From a bacterium (GTDB taxonomy: Bacteria > Vulcanimicrobiota > Xenobia > Xenobiales > Xenobiaceae), in NCBI GenBank assembly GCA_017444165.1, contig JAFSXH010000225.1, positions 1 to 6,318 on the forward strand: DNA of 6,318 nt, given 5' to 3'. Positions within the stretch are counted from its first letter, which is position 1, and each line of letters begins with the position of its first letter. Below, piece by piece: positions 1-5,720 of the stretch. The translations under genes and the position numbers were made by a program. The notes under the pieces are model-generated. The model had not been told where the DNA came from and did not search any database. It saw nothing but the letters and a program-made list of their open reading frames with translations.

Positions 1-356
1 ATGCGCTCGTCTATTCCCTCATAGTGGCCACAGATCATTATTAAGTGCTCTTTCTGGGATAATTCTTCTACTTTAGCCTGTTTTAAGGGAGTTCCCTGGG
101 GAGACATATAGATTATGTAAGGGGAATGGCCTTCTTTGAGTGCGTCTAGAGCCGTCCCTAGGGGTTCTGGCTGCATAACCATACCACAGCCTCCGCCGTA
201 GGGTATATCATCGGTCTGGCGGTGGCGGCCTTTGCCGTAATCGCGCAGATCGACTAAGTTTAGATTTAGAAGGCCCTTCTTTTGAGCTCTGGCGGGAATG
301 CTCGTATAAAGGGGGGCGAACATCTCTGGGAAGGTGGTGATTATGTCTATCTTCAT
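1..356 (-). CDS. trmD: tRNA (guanine-N1-)-methyltransferase TrmD, N-terminal part
   Basis: TrmD transfers a methyl group from S-adenosylmethionine to N1 of G37 in tRNAs and so prevents +1 frameshifting; it is a cytoplasmic SPOUT-fold dimer. I translated the minus strand from the ATG at 356-354. It begins MKIDIITTFPEMF and runs open for 118 codons to the window edge, about half of the usual ~240 residues. Family motifs are present: DDIPYGGGCGMVM (residues 49-61, with Cys where Ala or Pro is common in GGGxGM), MSPQGTP (84-90, SAM-binding loop) and ICGHYEGIDER (108-118, knot loop with the catalytic-site Tyr/Glu). The start is 4 nt after the rimM stop, and its Shine-Dalgarno GAGGA (365-369) lies inside the rimM end, so the two genes are probably translationally coupled. 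The 3' end is outside the window; nothing suggests a broken gene. Confidence 0.97.
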   Translation of the reverse strand, partial: MKIDIITTFPEMFAPLYTSIPARAQKKGLLNLNLVDLRDYGKGRHRQTDDIPYGGGCGMVMQPEPLGTALDALKEGHSPYIIYMSPQGTPLKQAKVEELSQKEHLIMICGHYEGIDER

Positions 357-360
357 AAGT

Positions 361-885
361 TTAGTCCTCGGGAAGGTACATCCTTATAAAACCGCCCTCT
401 AGGTTTATCTCTTTGACAAAATCTTCCACCGCAGGAACCATCAGTTCGTGACCGTGATCATCTACCAAATATTGATCGCAACCTGGGAAGGGGAGTATCT
501 CTTTGAGATGGCCCCTCTCTTGTTCGTATTGATCGATAATCTTTAAGCCGATTAGCTGGAATTCCCAATATTCACCCTCTTCTAGGGGCATAAGCTCGTT
601 AAAAGGTACACAGATCTTCCAGTGGCGGTAGGTTGCCACTTCTTCAGGGGAATTTATGCCCTCCACTTTTAAGAGTATGTAATCTTTATGGAAACGAGAT
701 CCTAAAAGTTTTCGTCTGTAGCTGTCGCCGTGAGGAGAGACTAGATAAATTTCTTTTGTCTCCTTGAATCTTTCGGGAAAATCTGTGCAGATCTTAGCTT
801 TGATCTCTCCATGTACTCCAAAAGAAGTTGAAATTGTGGCGATAGTAATTAATTCTTGAGAATTATCTTTTTTTTCCTGTGACAT
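361..885 (-). CDS. rimM: 16S rRNA processing protein RimM
   Basis: RimM binds ribosomal protein S19 and helps mature the 3' (head) domain of the 30S subunit. The 174-residue product has the usual length and two-domain layout. The N-terminal RimM beta-barrel (about residues 12-95) starts with ITIATISTSFGVHGEIKAK, the family's GxxHGxxGE-type opening, here SFGVHGE. The C-terminal PRC-barrel (about 103-174) includes GEYWEFQLIGL, matching the usual EYYxxDLIGL with Gln for Asp. The C-terminus ends YLPED and lacks the GL seen after this point in many homologues. ATG at 885-883 is the only sensible start, but its Shine-Dalgarno is weak (AGAAG about 10 nt upstream), unlike the strong sites of rpsP and khpA. 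It lies between khpA and trmD in the ffh operon, downstream of a hairpin (910-938) that may lower its expression. Confidence 0.96.
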   Translation of the reverse strand: MSQEKKDNSQELITIATISTSFGVHGEIKAKICTDFPERFKETKEIYLVSPHGDSYRRKLLGSRFHKDYILLKVEGINSPEEVATYRHWKICVPFNELMPLEEGEYWEFQLIGLKIIDQYEQERGHLKEILPFPGCDQYLVDDHGHELMVPAVEDFVKEINLEGGFIRMYLPED

Positions 886-909
886 TGATTCTTATCTTCT
901 AAAAGACGA

Positions 910-938
910 AGAACCAGTAATAGTTAGTTACTGGTTCT
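910..938 (-). terminator. Intra-operon hairpin, possible attenuator between khpA and rimM
   Basis: In the 61-nt gap between khpA and rimM the bases 910-920 and 928-938 form a perfect 11-bp inverted repeat with a 7-nt loop. Read on the minus strand the stem is AGAACCAGTAA / TTACTGGTTCT, followed by TCGTCTTTT, a short interrupted U tract. This resembles a weak intrinsic terminator or attenuator. It could equally be an mRNA-stabilising hairpin that protects the 3' end of the upstream ffh-rpsP-khpA message. On the plus strand no U tract follows, so it is oriented for the minus-strand operon. The stem is certain; its effect is inferred. Confidence 0.6.
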
Positions 939-946
939 CCTATAAA

Positions 947-1174
947 CTAGATTATTTCTACCATAACCCTCTTGTTTTCACGCAGACCAGCCGCTTTTAC
1001 GAGTGTACGTATGGCTTGAGCAGTCTTGCCTTGACGGCCGATCACTTTGCCCATATCCTCGGGAGCAACTCTCAGTTCAAGGATTATAGAGCGTTCGCCC
1101 TCAATCTCCTGAACTCTAACTTGGTCTGGGCTATCCACGAGTTGGCAGGCTAGATATTCTAACAAGCCTTTCAT
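947..1174 (-). CDS. khpA: KH-domain RNA-binding protein KhpA
   Basis: This small RNA-binding protein of the KhpA (YlqC) family is, in Gram-positive bacteria, a partner of KhpB/Jag; that pair binds RNA and influences cell division and elongation. The 75 residues are essentially one KH domain: a leading strand-helix (MKGLLEYLACQLVD), a beta segment ending ELRVAPEDMG, the GxxG loop GRQG at 46-49 within VIGRQGKTAQAIRTLV, and a final strand KRVMVEII. This is the normal family length. The ATG at 1174-1172 has a strong AGGAGG (1182-1187) at 7-nt spacing. It sits 24 nt after rpsP and upstream of rimM, the position this gene holds in many Firmicutes and related phyla. The partner KhpB is not in the window. 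Confidence 0.94.
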   Translation of the reverse strand: MKGLLEYLACQLVDSPDQVRVQEIEGERSIILELRVAPEDMGKVIGRQGKTAQAIRTLVKAAGLRENKRVMVEII

Positions 1175-1198
1175 GGCAAGGCCTCCTATTGCAAAAGT

Positions 1199-1504
1199 TT
1201 ACTCTTCAGCCTTTTCCTCAGCCTTTTTGGGAGCGGGATAAACGTAATCTTCACCGTAAAATTCTTTCCAAAGTCCGTTGCTGACCAAAAGATCGCGTAC
1301 GGAATCAGTGGGTTGAGCACCGTTTTTGAGCCATGAGAAGATTCTATCTTTATTCATAACTACGGTAGCGGGCTCTGTGCGGGGGTTGTAGTGACCGAGA
1401 ATCTCAATAAAACGACCATCGCGAGGACATCTAGCGTCAGCAGCTACTATACGATAACTAGCCTGTTTCTTGCGTCCTACTCTGCGAAGTCTAATGCGAA
1501 CCAT
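1199..1504 (-). CDS. rpsP: 30S ribosomal protein S16
   Basis: S16 is a structural protein of the 30S body that binds 16S rRNA early in assembly. The 101-residue product opens MVRIRLRRVGRKKQASYRIV, the classic S16 start, and contains RDGRFIEILGHYNPRT and later NGAQPTDSVRDLL, both family hallmarks. Residues after about 88 form a Lys/Glu-rich tail (PAPKKAEEKAEE), longer than the 80-90 residue core and typical of variable S16 C-termini. I chose ATG 1504-1502 because AGGAGG (1515-1520) lies 10 nt upstream and the protein then starts at the conserved MVRIRL. An in-frame ATG at 1543 would add 13 residues that run through the ribosome binding site and match nothing in the family. It is the second gene of the ffh operon, 61 nt after ffh. 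Confidence 0.97.
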   Translation of the reverse strand: MVRIRLRRVGRKKQASYRIVAADARCPRDGRFIEILGHYNPRTEPATVVMNKDRIFSWLKNGAQPTDSVRDLLVSNGLWKEFYGEDYVYPAPKKAEEKAEE

Positions 1505-1514
1505 TGATTGGTAT

Positions 1515-1520
1515 CCTCCT
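1515..1520 (-). promoter_or_regulatory. Shine-Dalgarno site that fixes the rpsP start
   Basis: AGGAGG on the minus strand, 10 nt before ATG 1504. It shows that the S16 start is at 1504 and not at the upstream in-frame ATG at 1543. Confidence 0.85.
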
Positions 1521-1565
1521 GTGTTTTTTTCTGCTATTAGCAATCTTTTAAATAAAATTTATCTG

Positions 1566-2906
1566 TTAAAATGGCAATTTAAAGGGCATAAGACGCTTGC
1601 CTTTGCGGCTCTTGGCTAAACCAGTGACACCCTTCATAAACTTGCGTAGCTCCTCATATTGCCTGATGAGAGCGTTGACCTCATTAACTTGAGTACCGGA
1701 ACCTTTAGCTATGCGGCGGCGGCGAGAGGCGTTGAGAATATCGGGATCGCTCCTCTCTTGAGGGGTCATAGCCTGGATTATGGCCTCGATGCGCTTAATC
1801 TGAGACTCACCTACAGGCATATCTTTGAAGGCGTTACCGATACCTCCAGGCAACATCTTCAATATTTCCTGCAGAGGCCCCATGCGCCTGATCTGTTGCA
1901 TCTGCTCTAAGAGATCGTTGAGATCAAACTTGTTCTGCATAAGCTTACTTTGCAGTTGATCGGCCTTCTCTTTGTCCATCGTCTGTTCAGCCTTCTCAAT
2001 GAGGCTGAGTATATCGCCCATGCCCAAAATGCGGCTGGCCATGCGATCGGGATGGAAGGGTTCGAAGCCGCTGATCTTCTCACTGACACCGACAAACTTC
2101 AAGGGGGCTCCAGTAACTCTCTTGACGGAGAGGGCGGCTCCACCTCTGGCATCGCCATCCAATTTGGTCATGATCACGCCAGTTATGCCCAAAGAGTCGT
2201 TGAAACCTTTAGCTACATTTACGGCATCCTGGCCCGTCATAGCGTCGACAACCAAGAGGATCTCCTGGGGGGAGACGGCCTCGCGCTGTCTCTTAAGTTC
2301 ATCCATGAGTTCGGCATCGATATTGAGCCGTCCAGCGGTATCGATAATAACCACATCTTTGCCCATATCTTTGGCTTTTTCGATAGCCTTAGTGCTGATC
2401 TCTACGGGATCTTTGCAATCATCGATCTTAAAGACGGGGACGGCGATCTGTTTGCCTAAAACTTCGAGCTGGGTGATAGCGGCGGGGCGATATATGTCGG
2501 TAGCCACTAAAAGGGGCTGGTGGCCAGAACTCTTGACGTAATTGGCCAACTTGACAGAGGTTGTCGTCTTACCAGCACCGTGCAAACCGCAAACCAAAAA
2601 GACGGTAGGAGCTTTGGGGGCGTATTCTAAACGAGCCGTATCCGAACCCATCAATTCTATGAGCTCATCGCGCACGTTCTTTATAACTTGCTGACCTGGA
2701 GTCATGCTCTTGAAGAGCTCTTCACCGATAGTCTTCTCGCGCACACTGGCCGTAAATTCCTTGACGACCTGCAAACTGACATCGGCCTCCAAAAGAGCGC
2801 GACGCACCTCGCGCAAAGCCTCATTTACATCATCTTCAGTTAATCTGCCGCGACTGCTTAGCTTCTTAAATACAGCATTCAATCGCTCTGATAAAGATTC
2901 GAACAT
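1566..2906 (-). CDS. ffh: Signal recognition particle GTPase Ffh (SRP54)
   Basis: Ffh binds 4.5S/6S SRP RNA and hydrophobic signal sequences on nascent chains, then docks with FtsY to deliver ribosomes to the membrane. At 446 residues it has the usual length. The N domain (about 1-90) begins MFESLSERLNAVFKKLS. The G domain (about 100-295) has P-loop GLHGAGKTTT (107-116), DIYRPAA (137-143), DTAGR (189-193), TKLDGDARGG (247-256), GVSEK (273-277) and FHPDRMASRILGMGD. The Met-rich M domain (about 325-446) carries the RNA-binding helix SRRRRIAKGSGT (394-405). Two positions differ from the commonest sequence: His109 where Gln is typical in the P-loop, and Ser275 where Gly is common in the GxGEK motif. 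ATG 2906-2904 has a weak AGGG (2917-2920) about 10 nt upstream. It is the first gene of the operon, about 40 nt below the promoter; no ylxM precedes it. Confidence 0.98.
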   Translation of the reverse strand: MFESLSERLNAVFKKLSSRGRLTEDDVNEALREVRRALLEADVSLQVVKEFTASVREKTIGEELFKSMTPGQQVIKNVRDELIELMGSDTARLEYAPKAPTVFLVCGLHGAGKTTTSVKLANYVKSSGHQPLLVATDIYRPAAITQLEVLGKQIAVPVFKIDDCKDPVEISTKAIEKAKDMGKDVVIIDTAGRLNIDAELMDELKRQREAVSPQEILLVVDAMTGQDAVNVAKGFNDSLGITGVIMTKLDGDARGGAALSVKRVTGAPLKFVGVSEKISGFEPFHPDRMASRILGMGDILSLIEKAEQTMDKEKADQLQSKLMQNKFDLNDLLEQMQQIRRMGPLQEILKMLPGGIGNAFKDMPVGESQIKRIEAIIQAMTPQERSDPDILNASRRRRIAKGSGTQVNEVNALIRQYEELRKFMKGVTGLAKSRKGKRLMPFKLPF

Positions 2907-2946
2907 TACTTAACCGCCCTAAAAGCTATACCACAAATTAGCGCAC

Positions 2947-2976
2947 ATTATAATGCTTTGGCCGCTTTGTAGTCAA
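2947..2976 (-). promoter_or_regulatory. Sigma-70-type promoter of the ffh operon, with palindromic -10
   Basis: On the minus strand TTGACT (2971-2976, 5 of 6 match to the -35 consensus) is separated by 18 bp from a perfect TATAAT (2947-2952). Transcription would start near 2940, giving a leader of about 34 nt before the ffh ATG. The -10 lies in the perfect palindrome CATTATAATG (2946-2955), so a TATAAT also reads on the plus strand (2949-2954) towards rng. No good plus-strand -35 is visible 16-18 bp away: CTATAC or TATACC at 2926-2932 are poor. Confidence 0.8.
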
Positions 2977-3043
2977 GGTCTAAGTTGGGCAGGAAGTGAG
3001 CCTTTTCTTGTCGTACGGGCGGCGGAGAAATTTTCGATATTTT

Positions 3044-3061
3044 GAGGCGCGATACTGCCTC
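3044..3061 (+). promoter_or_regulatory. Small GC-rich hairpin in the rng leader
   Basis: GAGGC (3044-3048) and GCCTC (3057-3061) form a 5-bp GC-rich stem with an 8-nt loop, extendable by one wobble pair. It ends 4 nt before the AGGA (3066-3069) that serves as the likely rng ribosome binding site. It may modulate translation or stability of the rng message; this is inference and the stem is short. Confidence 0.3.
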
Positions 3062-3080
3062 GCATAGGAATGTGTAAAAT

Positions 3081-4739
3081 TTGGATATGTATAAAGAGAT
3101 TTTGATCTCCATCGATGATCGTGAAGGTCGGGCTACAGTCTTAGAAGATGGCAAAGTGATGGAAATATTGATAGCCCGCAAAGAGCGTCAGGTGGGATGT
3201 ATTTTTAAAGGGCGCGTTTCCGATGTTTTACCAGGGATGAATGCCGCTTTCGTGGATATTGGTCTGGAGAGAAACGCTTTTTTATGTGCTAACGATGCCG
3301 TAATCGAAGAAGGGGATGCTCGCATAGAGATAGACGAGGTCATTAAACCCAATCAGGAGATTTTAGTTCAGGTACTCAAGGAAGCTATCGATGCCAAAGG
3401 GGCCAGAGTTACTTCCCATATAACTCTTCCTGGTCGTTATTTAGTGCTGTTGCCTTCGGCCAAGTATGTCGGTGTCTCCAGGCGCATTGAAAGCAACGAA
3501 GAGCGCAAGCGTTTGAGTGATGTAGCCGAGAGTTTGCGCCCTGAGGGTATGGGAATTATCGTGCGCACGGCCGCTGAGGGTCACAATTTGGAAGAGTTGA
3601 AGAGCGATATGGATTATCTGCTCAAGGTCTGGGAGAAGGTCATGAGCAACTCCAAGAATAGCCATGCGCCTGCCTTAGTTTACCAGGAACTCGATTTAGT
3701 CAACAAAGTAATGCGCGATATTTTTACCGAAGATGTTGATCGCTTAGTTATCGACAATGTTCAAGAGTACAACAATATGCGCGAGCGTCTGGAAAATACC
3801 GATCCAGAGATGTTGAACAAACTCTTCCTTTACACTGACAGTCGTCCTCTATTCGATCTTCACGATGTTGAAAAAGAATTTGATAATGCTTTGAGTCGCC
3901 GTGTATGGTTAAAATCTGGCGGTTATCTGATAATTGATCGCACTGAGGCTCTCTGGGTGATCGACATTAATACGGGTAAGTACACGGGCAAAGACAGATT
4001 GGCTGAGACGATACTCAACACCAATTTAGAGGCCTGTAAGGAGATCTGTCGTCAATTGCGCATGCGCGATATGGCGGGGATCATTATTGTTGATTTTATC
4101 GATATGGAATCTATCGACGATCAGCGCACCGTTTTAGAGACCTTGGGCGAAGAGCTCAAAAAAGATCGCACACGCACCAATTTGGTCGGTATGACTGAGT
4201 TAGGATTAGTGCAGATCACCCGCAAGCGCGAAGGCAAGGATTTAGATGGCATAATGCGCGATACTTGTCCCGTCTGTCACGGACGCGGCAAGGTTCTCTC
4301 TCCTAAATCTGTAGCTTTGAGAGCTTACAGAAATATCATTAAAGAGATGAATATCTGGCATAGGGATGTGGCTATAATAACTATGTCGCCTATGGCCGCT
4401 TTTGAGTTCGCTGGGAGTGATGGGGAAGAAGCCAAGCAGATAGCTAAGGCTTGCAATATAACTATTCGCGTTTTAGCTTCAACGAGCGTACATATTGAGA
4501 GTTTCAATGTAGCCTTTGGAGATAAGTCCCTCTTAGGTGAACATCCTTTGCTCTCCAATGGTCAACAAGCTAGGGCCGTGCTTCTGGAGAATACCTGTGT
4601 GGATGATGGTTCGGCTTTGGCTATAATCAACGGCAACTTAGTCTGTGTTCCTAATGGTTGTGATAGAGTCGGCAAAGAGGTCGTTCTCAAAGTTGTAGAC
4701 TCTGGAGCTTATGTGAGCAAAGCGGAGATCGTTCGCTAG
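3081..4739 (+). CDS. rng: Ribonuclease G/E-family endoribonuclease
   Basis: This endoribonuclease cleaves single-stranded AU-rich RNA with a preference for 5'-monophosphate ends, and acts in rRNA maturation and mRNA decay. The S1 RNA-binding domain spans about residues 35-125 (CIFKGRVSDVLPGMNAAFVD, then GRYLVLLP). SRRIESNEERKRL and VRTAAEG follow; R162-T163 match the 5'-monophosphate sensor of E. coli RNase E. The DNase I-like catalytic part holds D295 (VIDINTG) and D338 (VDFIDME), 43 residues apart as in E. coli D303/D346. CPVC (396-399) is the zinc-link that joins subunits, also at E. coli spacing. The last ~55 residues look like a TRAM-type RNA-binding barrel, which explains the 552-residue length against ~490 for E. 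coli RNase G. Start is TTG 3081 (AGGA 11 nt upstream) or ATG 3087; an in-frame stop at 3075 excludes anything earlier. It is divergent from ffh and likely heads a four-gene unit. Confidence 0.96.
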   Translation: MDMYKEILISIDDREGRATVLEDGKVMEILIARKERQVGCIFKGRVSDVLPGMNAAFVDIGLERNAFLCANDAVIEEGDARIEIDEVIKPNQEILVQVLKEAIDAKGARVTSHITLPGRYLVLLPSAKYVGVSRRIESNEERKRLSDVAESLRPEGMGIIVRTAAEGHNLEELKSDMDYLLKVWEKVMSNSKNSHAPALVYQELDLVNKVMRDIFTEDVDRLVIDNVQEYNNMRERLENTDPEMLNKLFLYTDSRPLFDLHDVEKEFDNALSRRVWLKSGGYLIIDRTEALWVIDINTGKYTGKDRLAETILNTNLEACKEICRQLRMRDMAGIIIVDFIDMESIDDQRTVLETLGEELKKDRTRTNLVGMTELGLVQITRKREGKDLDGIMRDTCPVCHGRGKVLSPKSVALRAYRNIIKEMNIWHRDVAIITMSPMAAFEFAGSDGEEAKQIAKACNITIRVLASTSVHIESFNVAFGDKSLLGEHPLLSNGQQARAVLLENTCVDDGSALAIINGNLVCVPNGCDRVGKEVVLKVVDSGAYVSKAEIVR

Positions 4740-4765
4740 TCTTAGTATCGAGTGAGGAGGCTGTG

Positions 4766-5275
4766 ATGAAGAAGAGCCTGTTTGTCGGTTTGGTCTGTCT
4801 AGTGGCTTTAAGTTGGAATATCTTTGGCTGTGACTGTACTAGTTTTGAATCCACTGCCAATAAGGGCAAAAAGGCAGAGGAAGAAAAGTTCGCGCCTCCT
4901 CCGGATATAAGCAAGCGTCCTTTCAAAGTGGCTGAAGATCTTTTAGAATCGATTAAAAAGGGAGAATATTCTAAGGCCTACAGTTATATGAGCGTGGGAG
5001 CTAAGGCTAAGGTCAGTGAAGATAAGTTTTCTGCTGAGTTGAAAAATTATATGTCAATGGCCTCTACGAAGAGCTATTATGTGACGCGCTATGTAGTTAA
5101 TGAAAAAGTTATTGGTTCTAGCAAAGCTGTAGTTACAGTAGAAGATAAGAAGTATCCTAATGCTCCTCAATGGATCTGGGAGTTTGAGAAGACTTCTAAG
5201 GGTTGGAAGGCCAACAATATCGATTTACCGCCGCTTTATGAGTATCAGAAGCCCAAAAAAACAACGCAAAAATAA
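4766..5275 (+). CDS. Small exported protein or lipoprotein, possible NTF2-like domain
   Basis: Function unknown. The 169-residue product starts MKKSLFVGLVCLVALSW, a clear signal peptide, followed by NIFGCDC. Cys22 could be lipidated, but the lipobox IFGC is imperfect (Phe at -2), and an Asp follows at +2. A low-complexity Lys/Glu linker (about 32-50, KGKKAEEEKFAPPPD) leads to a compact domain (about 52-156) with KVAEDLLESIKKGEYSKAYSYM, then alternating strands ending WIWEFEKTSKGWKANNIDL. This helix-plus-sheet pattern, with a WxF...GWK...I ending, is like NTF2-fold DUF4878/DUF4019-type lipoproteins; that family call is inference. ATG 4766 has GAGGAGG (4754-4760) at 5 nt; the GTG at 4763 is too close to it. 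It begins 26 nt after the rng stop, so co-transcription is likely. Confidence 0.85.
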   Translation: MKKSLFVGLVCLVALSWNIFGCDCTSFESTANKGKKAEEEKFAPPPDISKRPFKVAEDLLESIKKGEYSKAYSYMSVGAKAKVSEDKFSAELKNYMSMASTKSYYVTRYVVNEKVIGSSKAVVTVEDKKYPNAPQWIWEFEKTSKGWKANNIDLPPLYEYQKPKKTTQK

Positions 5276-5305
5276 GTCGTAATTTCGGATTGAGGTGTCA
5301 GTGGG

Positions 5306-5671
5306 ATGGCCTGCTTTTTGGTTCCTGTCGCTGAAGCGGTCGTGGTGAGCGCGGTCACTAGGAGTTGTGAACGAGCTCATCACAGTTCTCAAGTGATTGA
5401 TGCAGTGCCTTGGGTTCGTAAGTTGCGCTGGCTCAATTACCTTCTGTTGGGCGGTTCTGTCTTGTTGGCCTTTGAGCATGTGTGGCACGGCGAGATCGTT
5501 CCCTGGTTTCCTTTTTTTACTTCCGCTTCTAATCCCACTGATTTAACGGCCATGCTCAAAGAAATGTGCACTGTGGGTGTGGCTATGGCTGGTCTTATAA
5601 CAATTGTCTGGCTGGCAATGTGTCTAGTCGCTGACGCTATCGTCAGGCGGTCAACAGTCTCTGAAGTTTAA
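5306..5671 (+). CDS. Small three-helix membrane protein with EHxxHGE motif (pair member 1)
   Basis: Function unknown; I do not recognise a named family. The 121 residues contain a hydrophobic N-terminal segment (about 3-18, with Glu10 in it), a basic and polar stretch (19-42), a second membrane helix (about 43-57), a loop, and a third helix (about 88-112). The second helix ends in AFEHVWHGEIVPWFPFF: Glu57, His58, His61 and Glu63 cluster at the membrane surface and could bind a metal or cofactor, which is speculation. The third helix is led in by AMLKEMCTVG. ATG 5306 has GAGGTG (5292-5297) 8 nt upstream. It follows the exported-protein gene by 30 nt and precedes a second small membrane protein of similar layout, so the two probably work as a pair. 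Confidence 0.85.
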   Translation: MACFLVPVAEAVVVSAVTRSCERAHHSSQVIDAVPWVRKLRWLNYLLLGGSVLLAFEHVWHGEIVPWFPFFTSASNPTDLTAMLKEMCTVGVAMAGLITIVWLAMCLVADAIVRRSTVSEV

Positions 5672-5706
5672 TTTCTCTCTAAATAGGTTGCTTCTGGCTT
5701 TTTTTT

Positions 5707-5713
5707 GAGGAGG
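5707..5713 (+). promoter_or_regulatory. Strong Shine-Dalgarno pointing to a non-ATG start
   Basis: GAGGAGG is a near-ideal ribosome binding site, yet no ATG, GTG or TTG follows within range in the open frame. The frame is closed upstream by TGA at 5706-5708. ATT at 5721 (7-nt spacing) and CTG at 5715 (1 nt after the full site, 4 nt after its GAGG core) are the in-frame candidates. The ATG at 5796 is 82 nt away and has no site of its own. Confidence 0.7.
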
Positions 5714-5720
5714 CCTGCTT

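Noticed and set aside
1505..1543. Upstream ATG giving S16 a 13-residue N-terminal extension
   Set aside because: The extension runs through the AGGAGG site, and S16 proteins start at MVRIRL, as the ATG at 1504 does.
1518..1548. Short inverted repeat TGCT-AAT-AGCA beside a run of seven A/T between ffh and rpsP
   Set aside because: A stem of only 4 bp, and on the minus strand it is followed by an A run, not a U run, so it is not a terminator.
1950..2541. Two long open frames on the plus strand inside ffh
   Set aside because: They lie wholly antisense to a full-length conserved gene, encode nothing recognisable and have no ribosome binding site; they are coding shadows.
2948..3181. Minus-strand open frame of 77 codons across the ffh-rng gap
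   Set aside because: It overlaps the ffh promoter and the rng start, has a composition unlike a protein, and no family resemblance.
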